Assembly (NCBI GenBank): GCA_026182355.1
Contig: JAPFBL010000008.1
Location: 1,179,501 to 1,243,500, forward strand
Origin: Hermatobates lingyangjiaoensis
Taxonomy: Eukaryota; Arthropoda; Insecta; Hemiptera; Hermatobatidae
Reading direction: 5' to 3'
Length of the DNA stretch: 64,000 bases
Positions 35,301 to 47,400 of the stretch are shown here, piece after piece (position 1 is the first letter of the stretch; every line of letters begins with the position of its first letter). Made by a program: the position numbers and the translations under genes. The notes beneath the pieces were generated by a model. The model was not told the origin of the DNA, searched no databases, and worked only from the letters and a program-made list of their open reading frames with translations.

Positions 35301-35546
35301 TTTTTTTTTTTTACTTTATTAATTTTAATTTGATTTATATACTTTTCACATTTTTTATAATTTTTTCATTAGACTTATTTTTATTTAAATAATTATGATT
35401 TTTACTCGTTCCTTTTACGTCTTAATTTGGACCTTCATTTCCTTCCCTCTATTCCAGCTTGGTGGTAAGTGGTGGGGTACTGGCTGCGGTCTGCGAGTTC
35501 AGTCGCCGCCCTCTCTTTCTGCGGGACTCTTCGCTCTTCGCACCTC

Positions 35547-35574
35547 CTGATGACGACGATGGTCAAAATATCGA
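35547..35574 (+). ncRNA. Hammerhead-like motif, family F
   Basis: CTGATGA, extra C, stem II GAC/GTC around GATG, then AAA in place of GAA, stem III palindrome ATAT, then C. The inverted partner is at 34395-34424. It lies about 250 bases after the end of the Penelope endonuclease frame, so the link to a Penelope element is direct. A relative with GAA and ATGT is at 39765-39785. Confidence 0.5.
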
Positions 35575-35644
35575 TGTGAGTTATGTCTGTGTCTTTCTGT
35601 GTGTTTCCTTCGTTTTGAATTGATTTTATTATATATATATAAAA

Positions 35645-36115
35645 ATATATATAGGTGTGTTCTCTAATCGGGGTTTGGTCAATTTTCCATGATAAAAAAA
35701 CAAACTCTCATTGCGAACGTTTCGGTTTTATTTAAAACCTTTTTCATAGGCAGAAATAAGAATTTTTTAACTAAGAAAATGAAATTTACATTATTTAAAG
35801 GAACAACAATGTTAACCGGACAAAACCTACGACTAGACTGTTCGGTCAATTTTCCAGGATAAAAAATCAAACTCTCGTTGCCAACGTTTCGGTTTTATTT
35901 AAAACTTTTTTCATAGGCAGAAGTAAGAATTTTTTAACTAAGAAAATAAAATTTACATTGTTGTTCCTTTAAATAATGTAAATTTTATTTTCTTAGTTAA
36001 AAAATTCTTACTTCTGCCTATGAAAAAGGTTTTAAATAAAACTGAAACGTTGGCAACGAGAGTTTGATTTTTTATCCTGGAAAATTGACCAAACCCCGAT
36101 TAGAGAACACACCTA
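35645..36115. mobile_element. Penelope-type inverted unit, family G
   Basis: Arms begin AGGTGTGTTCTCTAATCGGGG (35651) and end with the complement at 36115. The left side holds two direct copies of the arm (35680-35780 and 35850-35950). A fragment of the same end is joined to family B sequence at 58612-58660. Confidence 0.8.
36015..36055 (+). ncRNA. Hammerhead-like motif with altered core, family G
   Basis: TGCC, then CTATGAA-like bases in place of CTGANGA, stem II GGTTTT/AAAACT (AAAACC in the inverted copies), GAA, stem III palindrome ACGT, then T. Stem I TGCC/GGCA gives four pairs. The flanking stems are kept but the core is changed, so cleavage is unlikely. Inverted copies: 35711-35755 and 35878-35920. 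Confidence 0.4.
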
Positions 36116-36148
36116 TTCTATTTAACGGTCGATATATTATTGAATCTG

Positions 36149-36184
<36 letters not shown>

Positions 36185-36451
36185 CTCCTTCTACCAAAAA
36201 GGTACAAGAATATCATAGTGAAAAAAATCATTGGGAAATTTGATAGAATAATAAAGGCCTGAATGAGAAGTTTATCTATTGTTACCAGATAGTCTATTAT
36301 TGCCGCCATTCAAAAGAGCTGACTGCTTTACATCTAAAGTATTCCTTCTTAAAAATTAAAAATGTTATTTCATATAAGCATGTATTTATTTTATTTAATA
36401 AATAATATCTTATCTAAACTCAGTGTAATAAAATGATTTGTTCTATTTAAG

Positions 36452-36610
36452 GGTGATGATTTGAGAGAAGAACTGTATAATATTGACTGGTATCATGTTG
36501 ATATGAAAGCAAAAAGAACTATATTGATTATGCAGTCGATGTGCAATGAAGATCTCTACATCAAAGGCTACTACATCAATACCAAGGCTAATTTTGAGAC
36601 CATGAGTAAG
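36452..36610 (+). CDS. Odorant receptor C-terminal exon (helix 6-7 region)
   Basis: Acceptor CTATTTAAG at 36443-36451 and donor AAG|GTAACT at 36610. Fifty-three codons read GDDLREELYNIDWYHVDMKA then LILMQS-like LIIMQSM and ETMSK. This matches the conserved receptor block G..L......Y...W......K..L...M.....P. The exon is open. It lies after exon 2 of copy 1 on the same strand and is best assigned to that gene. Confidence 0.82.
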
Positions 36611-37768
36611 GTAACTAATATTAAGGGACTACCCCTCTATGACTATGAATATGCTCAGAATGAGGCAAACCTTTTAATCACTACATCACTGCTTATGCTT
36701 TTATGGCATATTGCTACTGATTACTAATATACCCATGCTCATATATAGAATTAGTTTTTTTAGGCAAACATTGTTTTAGATCCTCGAATAACATTTTTAA
36801 CGCCGTATGTTGACCAGTACCCGCAAGAATTAGAAAGGTTAAACAAAATGAACACTTCAAATCCCACTATAAATTGCTTTCTCAGTAGTTCACAATGTTC
36901 AACATTTTTACAATACTATATATAAAATATCGTAATCATAAAAAAAAAATTGACCCTAAGATATTAGCAGGTTAAAATGATTTTATGTTCCCAAACTCTT
37001 TTTTTTACGATTTCTTCAATAATGTTTACTTTAAGGTCAGTGGGTGTGTATCCAAAACTGACTCTTTGTGTGAGTTCAGTAGCCACACAAACTTTGCGTG
37101 GAGACTTAATACTTTTCCTAACAGATAATATGATATGTACGACAGTAAATTTTTTACGTGACCAAGACCAACAAAGTGAGAGACATGAACTGTCTAGGGT
37201 CAATAATGAAGTTCATTAAAGGACTTGAATCTGAAGTTCAATTTAGATAAAGTCAACAATGAAATGCAGGGTGTAACAAATAATATTGTAGATGTACGAG
37301 TACGAAGGGATTCACACCTTCAGTTTAATAATTATGATAACAATGATCAATGATTTAAAGTTTCTCGTAACTAATCAAATGATTATTACCACATTTAAAC
37401 AAATTATATCATTATTGAGATTGATATTAAAGTGAGTAATATTTAATAGTAAGAAAATATGAAATCAGTTGATTGCTAACGAATTCGATATTGTGTTTTC
37501 TGTAATGTATATATGAAATGAGTAGACCAGTCAATAGTATATCTTTAATATAATATTATACCTTAAAAAATAAAAGAAATAATTTTGAAAGATATGAGAT
37601 GTAAATTGTTTTTGACAGGCACTCAGTAATTTAATAAGTTATGTGAGGACAACATGCTACCTATAACGTTATAGAAAAGTATTTTTAATTATGACTAATG
37701 TGCATATTACATAAGTTTGCTGAAAGCAGGCTATTATTGCTATTGATCTGAGGGCAAAGTCCTTACGA

Positions 37769-38500
37769 TAAGGGTGGGCCAACTATTTGGCTCCCGGACA
37801 ACATTGGCTTGAAAAATTCATCCAGCGAGACGAAGTGAAAGATGGATCTTAACTTATTGGCACGATATCTACTTTTTATATTTTACCCTCGTATTGAATA
37901 ACTTTCAATACTAATTTCTTTCAAATAGCTGTGTATGACTCATAACAAAAAATGTCCTCTGTTCTTCAGCATATTGGTATTTTGATTTTATTCCTCTCCA
38001 AATTCTTGTGATCGGGTTAATATGAACTCGAGTTTTGGTATCATTTACTCATATATGTTCGAAAAATAGTTCATATGGCAAATAACCTTTTCAGTTATTA
38101 GAAAGAATATTGACCTTAGTTTTGCATTTTAGAAAATCAATTTTTTTGTGTTTTTATTTCCCATCGTAAAAAGGACTCAATATTTTCTCTATTATTCTGA
38201 AAACCCACATCCCTTTATCACATTGGCAAACATTCTATTTTACTTCGCAAAACTAACATTCACTGATCTTAATGACAATATTCTCTTTCCGAGTGACTCG
38301 AGAAACTCATCGTTTTGAACCTTGGTTAAAGCCTTGTGCGTATCCCATGAACTTTTCACAGTTTTCACATTTTGTCTCATGACCTCAAAGATAACTTCAA
38401 TCAAAGTACTAATATACACTAATTTTAGTATTTTTTCTACCAATTTTACAAAGTATAAATAGCTAGAGAACCCCTTCGACAATTTAACTTCGTTTTGTTA
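37769..38500. other. Possible old hAT end and anonymous intron
   Basis: 37770-37810 (AGGGTGGGCCAACTATTTGG then CTCCCGGACAACATTGG) resembles the common hAT end of the GTF2IRD2/ZBED type. No matching right end or 8-bp duplication was found, and no transposase is readable. Confidence 0.35.
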
Positions 38501-38639
38501 TTTATATTTTTCACAAGTTAGATGACATTTTTACTATGAAATAATACGATTAAATCAGTTAAACTCATAGTGAGTTCTACATTTATTCAAAAAAGGTAAA
38601 AAGCAGAAAAAATACACGTTAAAAATTTATATATATATA

Positions 38640-38995
38640 TATGTATAGTTCAATATAGACAAAGAAAAATAGAGAAATCAAAAGAACACACTTACAGTCT
38701 CTAATTTTTGATTTGAACCGTCTTCAGGAGAGATAAGAAAGGGAAACCAAGCGCACTGGTTCAGAGACGGTTGGAGACTGTAAGTGTGTTCTTTTGATTT
38801 CTCTATGTTTCTTTGTCTATATTGAACTATATTTGTCCGTTTTGGATCGTATTTCCAACGAAAAAGTGTATGTATATATATTGTTTCTTGAGTTGGGTTT
38901 TTGTCTCTGACGAGGACCGCTTGTTATTGGTTGAAAGATCTTAGTCTTGTTTTCCCATTTTCTTATTGTGGTTTGATCATATATATATACATATA
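38640..38995. mobile_element. Penelope-type fragments, families H and B joined
   Basis: 38648-38780 and 38770-38870 are inverted family H arms around GAGACGGTTGGAGAC; 38890-38975 is one family B arm. (TA)n tracts lie at both ends. It is in receptor copy 1's last intron. Confidence 0.78.
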
Positions 38996-39122
38996 TATTG
39001 TGTACCCTAGTAAATAATTATACGGTCGCATTTTATTTAACTAAGACATGATTTGACTTTTCCTGAATATATTAATTCTGGTTTGCTTTCTATGCAAGGA
39101 TCATTTTTATGTTCTGTTTCAG

Positions 39123-39173
39123 ATTTTCAATTCTGTTTACAGTTACATCAACCTCCTTTACGCTTCAAAATAA
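39123..39173 (+). CDS. Odorant receptor last exon (17 codons)
   Basis: Acceptor TTCTGTTTCAG at 39112-39122, then IFNSVYSYINLLYASK and TAA at 39171-39173. The phase (0) matches the donor at 36610. The YSY....L pattern is the classic end of insect odorant receptors. It is too short to be seen as an ORF. Confidence 0.78.
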   Translation: MFNSVYSYINLLYASK

Positions 39174-39659
39174 AATTCAAAGGACTTACTTCAGTTGTAG
39201 TTTTTTCTCTTTTACCCACTTTATATTGTTATCAAAGTATTGCAACATTTATATAGTTTCAAAATAATATATTATCTCTGTTTTTTTTGTACCAATTGAT
39301 TTTGGTAAAAAACTAATGTCAAATACTTGTATTTTTGAAAATAATACAAAAAAAATAAATTAAATTCGATTTATTAAATAGCCAGCGGAAGTGAAATATG
39401 CTTTCTTACCGCCTCCCATATTATAACTGATGTACCCTTTTACAACACTTTGGAAAATGCTTAAGCTTTAAGCAGTATAATGTTACCTAAGTATAAGAAT
39501 TACGGAAACTCGAATCATTACAATTTTCAGGATCCCATTATATGTCCAATGTTGGACGTTTTAAAGCGAAATAAAGCTATTTGTGGAGAGAGAAATTGAT
39601 AAATAGTTTGATAGACGTAGGTAAATATATACATATTCATATTATAACAATAGTAATAC

Positions 39660-39840
39660 AAAGATAAACACTGACATAACCCACATCCAGACTCATATGT
39701 CGATAATTGTCATCAGGAGGCGAAGTGTCTCACAAGGAGACAGGGTGGTGACTCTTTACTTCCCGATGACGACGATTGTCGAAATGTAGAAGTGAGTTAC
39801 GTATGTGTACATCTTTATGTTGTTTCGTTATGATGTGTAT
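39660..39840. mobile_element. Penelope-type hairpin related to family F
   Basis: Inverted arms CACTGACATAACCCACATC / GAAGTGAGTTACGTATGTG around GTCTCACAAGGAGAC. The right motif reads CCGATGA, C, GAC/GTC stem, GAA, ATGT, A. Confidence 0.65.
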
Positions 39841-40139
39841 CTAAAGTCCTTTTGACCGTTTCATTTGAGTGATGACGTGAAACATGAATCATCAGAATCT
39901 CACTCCTGCTGATACACCACTTTGGGTGAAAAGTCTTTGCATCAAATACAAGTTATTACAGAAAATAGATTCTACAATGGCTCATACAAATAGAAATTTC
40001 CTACAGATCTATTTCCTACTAGTTGTTTTCACTGGACCAACCCGTCAGCACCACATCCTTGGGTATGTCTTGAATTCTCTTAATTTAATTTTATTATTTC
40101 ACTCTAATTTTGTAACTGATTAGATATAATTTGTATTAT

Positions 40140-40235
40140 AGTGTCTTCCTGATGATGAACACAAAGTGTTCGAAACGCATTGCTGTTGAATAAAACTTCA
40201 TTTGTGTGGAGACTTTTGTTTGTTTATCTATTTTA
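40140..40235 (+). mobile_element. Penelope-type single end, family A
   Basis: TCTTCCTGATGATGAACACAA to GAATAAAACTTCATTTGTGTGG and TATTTTACCTC, as in the right arm at 24363-24468. The left arm is not recognisable. The motif here has ACGCAT in place of the ACGCGT palindrome. Confidence 0.75.
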
Positions 40236-40864
40236 CCTCAGAAATAGAAATATTACTCCAAAACATCTTTTTCTCAAAACATAAAATTCTCATGCCATAT
40301 AGTAACAAAAGTAATGTAGTTAATTCTATCAAATTCTTTGTAAAAAACGCTTATAGGACAAACTAGACACTATTTAAATCTGAGTTGCTTACACTCAATT
40401 TTACTGTAAATAAACATATTATCAGGCTTCTTGGGTACATAATATATAATTTCTCATTTATGCATAATATAAATGTCTAAAAGGGAGATGTTTATTAGTC
40501 TTTCATTCCTGGAGGTAGTACAAATAGTGATTGATCCAATATACACACTTATTTTTGTATACTCGTATCACACGACTCATGCATGTAGTTTCATTAGTAT
40601 AACTACAGCAGTGATTATTTTAGAAAAGCGATAGTGTAGATATCGTAGTACAAAATAATCTCTTACAGGAGACATAATAATCTCTTAAAGCTGTTATAAC
40701 AGTTATGAAAAGCAAAAGTGTAACGTGCGACGAAATATGTCATCTCTTACAGGATAACATGGGATCAGTGGATCTCTTACATATTTTATCTAACCTCCTT
40801 TGAAGATTTATAACAATGTTTCCCAATTAAAACTTGAAAATATTCCTATTTTGCTGGAAAATTT

Positions 40865-42655
40865 TAAGAAAAAATCTGGAGTGGCCTACACTCAACTTTA
40901 CTATAAGTAAATATAATATCATACTTCTTGGGTATGTAATAGATTATGCCCCATTTAGGCATAATACAAATTTCTAAATGGGAAATGTTTATTAGTCTTT
41001 AATTCCTGTAAGTAGTACAAATAGTGATTGATCCAAGTGAAAATATGTATGTGTTGTATATTTGAGACAAATCAGTCATATCACAGAAAGTTACAGAAAT
41101 TTTATGTTAGATTGGCGTTGATGTATTACATGTAAGAATTTTATTCTTTTGCACCTAATATTAAGTTATTAAATTATTTAATAACACTTAATCAAACTTC
41201 TAAATATCAATTTTATTTCATTGGATTCACTCAAAAAATTGCTAAGTCAATGGTAAACAGTGTAAATAAATGTAAACAAATACAAGTATAGCTAGTAAAC
41301 CATTTGTCCAGGATGAATATATAGTTTTTATAGCTTTATTACACTTTGCCGTATTGAAATATCATGATTTATTTTTTACACATTTCAATTCTTTTACAAT
41401 TTGTTGCAACATTTAATTGTTTTTTAATGAGCCGTTTAGCGTCAAAAAAACATTTTATGAAAATAGAAAATGAACTGTAACACCGTTTTGATGAATATAG
41501 CTTTAAAAAAATTATCTCAACTCATCCTCGCCGAATGTTCTATTTTTAGGTATAGTTTCAATTTGGTCTGTTATACGGTATGGCTTGTATCGCTCTCACA
41601 ATATTTCAGATTGTATTATAAGTCAAAATTTGTACGTATTATTGAAAAAAAAAAATATTTGCAGTTGTTTTAAAAATCTGAGGTTATTTTTCGTTTATTG
41701 CTTTTGGTGCCTCAAATAATTATATAATTGCCCCCAAACAATAGGGCTCTTCTACATTGTAAAGTCCATTTTGTGCAAAATTTCATTGTTTTTAATGATC
41801 CATTTAGCACCAGAAAAACATTACCTGAAAATAAAAAATGGATTCTAACGCCCCATTAGTTATGTAATTTCAAGAAAAATTATCTCAGATCATTGTCCAC
41901 ATAAAGTTTTATTTTCAGGTATAGTTTCATTATGATCTGTCAAACGGTATGACTTGTACACTCTCAAAGCTATCAGATTGAATTGAAAAAATGTTCATAT
42001 TTTATAGGAAAAAAAATTCCCTGTTGTTTTTAAAAAGGAAAAAATATTTTGATCCGTTAAAAGGTATGGCTTTTATCCCTCTCACAAGCTTTACGATTGA
42101 ATTATAATTCAAAATGTTTACATTTTATTAAAATAACATATATTTCCTGTTCTTTTACACTACACACCTGTTCAGCACATCTACACTATGAGGCCCATTT
42201 TTGTGTTAAATATCAACTTATATTTAAGTTGATATTTAACTTAATGTCAGCTATCAGATTGAATTTTAAAAATGTTCATATTTTATAGGAAAAAAAATTC
42301 CCTGCTGTTTTTAAACAGCAAAAAATATATTGATCCGTTAAAAGGTATGGCTTTTATCCCTCTCACAAGCTTTACGATTGAATTATAATTCAAAATGTTT
42401 ACATTTTATTAAAATAAAATATATTTCCTGTTCTTTTACACTATGTTAAATATCAACTTGATTCATTAAAGATTCTGGACTGTAGCGTAACTACAATCTT
42501 TGGATACACACTCACCCACCCACACATACACATGCACATACACATATCACCGACAACTTCATAAAATTTCTGGACCTTAAACCATGTAATTCCGTCAAAA
42601 CTCGCGATCAATTTTTTTCAGGATCACTATACTTTAATTACAGTTAAGTAATAGA
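40865..42655 (-). mobile_element. Palindrome-ended repeat, minus strand, full length with internal duplication
   Basis: Left end GGAGTGGCCTACACTCAAC then TTTACTATAAGTAAA; right end AAACTCGCGATCAATTTTTT and GGATCACTATACTTTAATTA. Inside, a roughly 200-bp block with TTCCCTGTTGTTTTTAAA and AGGTATGGCTTTTATCCCTC is present twice (41990-42190 and 42275-42450). Confidence 0.72.
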
Positions 42656-42889
42656 CTATGGATGTTAGAGGCGCTCCTAGTAGAGACAGCTCTAGGAATA
42701 TAAAGTATGGAGTGAACTATATTCATGTGACATTGATGGTCCATTAACTGTCGCGATAAATAGTTTTCAAAAGTTAAAACAAAAAATGGACATCCATCCA
42801 AAGGTTCTAGGGAAGAAATAGGTAGAGCGACAAATAAGCCAACGGTTATGTTTAAATGACAGGAACATTACACTAGATAATGCTTCACT

Positions 42890-44152
42890 CTACTGTTCAA
42901 TGGAAGACAAAGGTAATTTATTAATGTTTATTGGCGGTGATTTTTTTTCATGTAACAATATTATTCCTCTTACATCCCATAAAAGTCAATAAACTACTTA
43001 AATTGTTCCTTTATAAATATCAATTTTATATCAGTGGATTCACTCAAAAAATTTCTAAGTCAATGTAAAAAATGTAAAAAAATATAAAAAATTCGACAAG
43101 TATAGCAGGTGATCTCTCAGTCTAGGATAAACAAACAGTTATTATAGCGTTATTGATCTTTCCCGTAATTTAAACTACATGTTTTTTCTTTACTATAAGT
43201 AAAGTATAGTGATCGTGAAAAAATTCGATCTCGAGATTTTGACGGAATTACATGTTTTAAGGTCCCAGAAGACGTTTTATGAAGTTTTTTCGATGATGTC
43301 TGTGTGTGTGTGTGTGTGGGTGGGTGAGTGTACTAGCATTGCTTGTTACCTCGCTACGGTCCAGAATCTTTGATAGATCAAGTTGATATTTTACACAAAA
43401 ATGGGCCCCATAAAGACGAAGATCCCTATTGTTTGGGAAGAATTATGCATGATGGGAAAGTCACTTTTGTTGCCAAAAACCGTTTTTTAGAAAACATTTA
43501 TTTCTCCTAAACTGATAACCCTACAGTTTTGAAATTTTGACATTATCTTTAAGGTCACAAATGGAACAAACGAAAAATATATTCAGAATTTTAAAACAAC
43601 AAGAAATTTTTTTTTCAATAAAATGTAAAAATTTTGACTTATAATTCAATCTCAAACCTTGTGAGAGCAATACAAGCCATACTGTTTGACGGATCAAAAT
43701 GAAACTATGCCTAAAAATAGAACATTATGTGGAGAATGACTTGAGATATTTTTTTTCCCGAAATATAAAAAATATTTCCCGTTGTTTTAAAATTCTGAAT
43801 ATATTTTTCGTTCGTTCCATTTGTAGTCTTAAAGATAATGTCAAAATTTCAAAACTGTAGGGTTATCAGTTTAGGAGAAATAAATGTTTTCTAAAAAACG
43901 GTTTTTGGCAACAAAAGTGACTTTCCCATCATGCATAATTCTTCCCAAACAATAGGGATCTTCGTCTTTATGGGGCCCATTTGTAGCGAGGTAACAAGCA
44001 ATGCTAGTACACTCACCCACCCACCCACACACACACAGACATCATCGAAAAAACTTCATAAAACGTCTTCTGGGACCTTAAAACATGTAATTCCGTCAAA
44101 ATCTCGAGATCGATTTTTTTCACGATCACTATACTTTACTTATAGTAAAGTA
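42890..44152. mobile_element. Palindrome-ended repeats forming a long hairpin at the receptor copy 2 border
   Basis: A minus-strand 3' half (42890-43186) is followed by a plus-strand 5' half (43187-43760) and its own inverted copy (43765-44152). The two 5' halves could pair over about 380 bases. The last base of the hairpin touches the start of the duplicated receptor unit (ACAAATTCATATCTAAAATA at 44155, matching 22782). Confidence 0.82.
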
Positions 44153-44432
44153 ACAAATTCATATCTAAAATATTTTCAACAAATGTTTAATTCAAACAAG
44201 TCGAATAAGAGTGGAATGTTTTTAGGGTGGGTATAAATAATATATTGTAAGATGTTTTTAATAAAACAAAAAGTAGAGTATTAAATTAAACATAACTGAA
44301 CATAACTGTACACGCAATGGTTAAATAATTTAATTACGTTTAATAAGCGAGTAAACAATCTGTACATATATTATTTGTTTCATTAATTTGAGAGAATCAG
44401 AGCAAACGCCAACAGTGAATTAAGAAGAAGTG

Positions 44433-47400
44433 ATGGATGGTATGCGGGACTGGATGAGCCGAAAAGCACACGACTTCCTCCAGTGTGCTCCTCCGGATTT
44501 CAGGATTCAACACGCACTGACCATTAAGTACTACTATGGATATCTTTTAAACCTATGTGGCTCATATTTGGGACTCGAACCAAGCAACATCTTCTTTGTC
44601 TTGTTTTATAATTTGTTAATCACTGTGAATGGGTTTTTCAGTTTATATACATTTAGTGTAACCATGCTGATTGGACTGAAGTACGATGACAAAGAAGTGT
44701 CAACTTCATTTGCCAGCTTCTCTTGCATAATAGTTGTTTATCTTTTTGTTTACAGGACATATATTTTTAAAAGAAAATGTTTTGATGAATTGTTCCTATC
44801 AATGGGTGAGAAAATTAATCCTCATTCTGGAATAGATGAAAGCTGCGTGAATAAATACGAAAAGTTAGTTCTCATGACTGTAAAACATTTTAAAACATTG
44901 TGGTTTGCGTTGTGTTTCATGGCAGGTGGTCTACAATTATCAATGGACTACATACTTGAATTCTTATTCCCAGGAATCAACAAAAATAAGATCGTAACTC
45001 CAGGAATTCAAACAAAACTTCCGTTATCGATGTGGTCTCCTTTCAGCCCTGACTCTACATTCGGATATTACTTTATGAGTATTTCTCAAATTCTTTTGTG
45101 TTACCACGTAGTTGTACAAATATGTGCCGCTCTCACTGGATATGTAGCAATTGCTGTCAGAATATATGCAGATATGAAGATCCTTACGAAAGCACTTCGT
45201 TTGTTGACAGAGAGATCGAAAATTGGTGCTGATATCGTATCTGAGACGGAAGAATTTGCAGACTGTAATTTTATAAGAAAATACAATCAAAACTTAAATG
45301 TAATTATCATGCATCATCAAGGCATATTAAGGTATTTCCATCATTTAATTAATTATTTATTATATTTGTATAATAGGGACTCTTTAAGTAATGGTTTGAG
45401 CAACAGATTTACACATCATACTATTTAAATATTTAAAATGGCATTGCTGAAACAACTCATTCAATGACTGTACTAAATGCCAACATTCTATTTCAGAACA
45501 CTTTTTATACCATAATAATCATGTTATCTTAAAGATATATTAAATCACTAGCTAACGTACCCGTCTTTGACGGAATCAAAAATTCTATTATACTTGGTAT
45601 TCCAAAATATCAATTATATTATTATACTAATACTATAATTAGAAATTATAGAATAGTAGAAAATACCATTATTAGTACAGTGTTAAACAAATGCCTCGGT
45701 ATACACCACATTAGCTGTCTGTCCTTCAGGTTCACGGAAGAACAAACAGTTGGAACCTCTTACTCTTGAGCAAGTAAACTATAGTTAACCATGTGAGAAA
45801 AACTTGGTCTCGCTAACTTGAATTCCTGCATTAGATAAAGTCTCCCTTTGCGACTTAGTTAACGACATTGCGAAATAGACTCTGACAGGACTTTGCAATC
45901 ATTTCAACGGAAACAGACAGTGGCTCAGAATCAATGGTATGGGTGGTATAGACACAGACTCCACATTCCACACCCAGTCATGATGGCCGCCTCTATGGCA
46001 CATCTGTGCAGAGCACAAACTCCGAGTTGCACATTTCCCAGGGGACTCAAGTTGCGTGACATGAAATTTGTTACTGATACTAAGTCACAGCATGATGTTG
46101 CTCCTACTTGAAGTTTTTACTCATGAGCAGGCAGTCCAAGAGCAGTCACGGAGTCAAGAAATTCAGTTAGATAATAAACTACTTCCTCATTACTAATCAC
46201 GCTCTTTACTGACTTTTAAGTTCTATCTTCGGGTTGATATAACGTAAGAACATGTTTGCTGATTTTTCCTGCCTGTTCATTAGTAAGGGTTGAGCATTGT
46301 ACGTTCACAAAGCCATTTATTCTGAATAGATAGTACATCTTGAACTCTGGGAAACACCTTGTCAATAGCCTCAAATAAGAATAATATTCATATATTAGCA
46401 TTTTGCTATAAGCAAATATTCATGTATGCAAATGAAATTAAAGTCAACTAACAATACCTAATTGCTACCCCTGTATATTTTCAAAATAAATATGTGTGTG
46501 TAGTTAGCCAAACACGACTTAAAAGTTCATAACTTCGCTGCATCATTGAATATTCCATCCATCCAAAGATTAGATTTTAAGTTAAACATACACAAAATCT
46601 ACAATCAATGTTTCAGTTTTATATGTCTTATCGTGACAATATTTTGTGGACAAACCGACAGACAGAAATTATTCTAAGGGTACATGTGGCTACTCTAAAG
46701 TATGAAAGTAAAGAAAATTGAAACAGTTAGTTCTAATTAACGTGCTCCAGTCAACAGCCAGCAGCAAGCCACTGGCTACTCTGGTTCCATACCTTACTTT
46801 ATTACCAGTGTTTATATTACCAATTAGAAAAAAAAATTTTAACTTATTTATTTATAATACATTTGCACCACTGTCATGGTGAGGGACAAGCTACTGGTTA
46901 CCCTGGCTAGATGCCTTTCTTTATTACAATTTCTTTTATTATTACATTTTAAATTAAAAAAAATATATGTTTGTTACATTTATATATATACATTTGCACG
47001 ATACTGTCATCGGCGATCGAAGCCACTGGGCTACTCTGGTCCCATACTTACATTATTACCAGTGTTTTTATTAACAGAATATTAAATTAAAAAGTTCGCT
47101 TATGGCATATCATGCAACGTAGCTTTACGAACTCAATAAGTTCCGTTACATTTTTGGATTCAAATCTCATGCAAATTATGTAACATAGAAAATCATTTTA
47201 GTACTGTAACTAAATGCCTTGTACATAATTAGTGCTTCCTATTAGAATAAGTTTTTACTCATGAGCTTGAGCAAGTAAACTTAGTTACCAGGAGAAAAAA
47301 TTGAGCTCAATGAATTTCTGGTATAGATAAAGTTCCCTCATGCGACTTATCACTCTTCAAATAGACTCTGAAGATTTCAATCTTTAACGGAACACGGCTG

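Larger units (their letters stand above)
34307..35630. mobile_element. Penelope-like element, family F, 5'-truncated with an inverted end
   Basis: 34310-34545 on the minus strand repeats the 3' end found at 35440-35625 on the plus strand (GTCCCGCAGGAAGAGAGGGC against its complement, for example). Between them is a truncated plus-strand copy ending in a GIY-YIG endonuclease and a 3' untranslated end. An inverted end joined to a truncated body is the usual form of Penelope insertions. Confidence 0.82.
23060..39173 (+). pseudogene. Odorant receptor (7tm_6 family) copy 1, probable pseudogene
   Basis: Exons: 23060-23958, 29506-29609 (end approximate), 36452-36610 and 39123-39173. The family forms ligand-gated cation channels with the co-receptor Orco in sensory-neuron membranes, with an inverted seven-helix topology. 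ATG 23060 is chosen over an in-frame GTG three bases upstream. Exon 1 holds hydrophobic helices near residues 53-81, 93-112 and 150-170, and a fourth near 210-240, with PLSMWSPFSPDSTFGY before the fourth. The C-terminal exons show the family's conserved end. In exon 1, codon 288 is TAA (23921-23923) where copy 2 has TTA; 12 codons of exon 1 follow the stop before an intact donor AG|GTATTA. One exon just before 36452 was not found: exon 2 leaves in phase 1 while 36452 starts in phase 0. A truncated 287-residue product would lack the pore-forming last helices. Confidence 0.85.

Noticed and set aside
37000..37220. Overlapping 80-codon ORFs on both strands near 37 kb
   Set aside because: Low-complexity chance frames without splice context or recognisable motif.
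38240..38482. Minus-strand ORF of 80 codons as a hAT transposase
   Set aside because: A hAT-like end lies near 37770, but this frame shows no transposase motif and has no matching right end.
44430..44432. In-frame GTG before the receptor ATG as the start
   Set aside because: Animal genes use ATG; the ATG at 44433 follows at once and is conserved in both copies.
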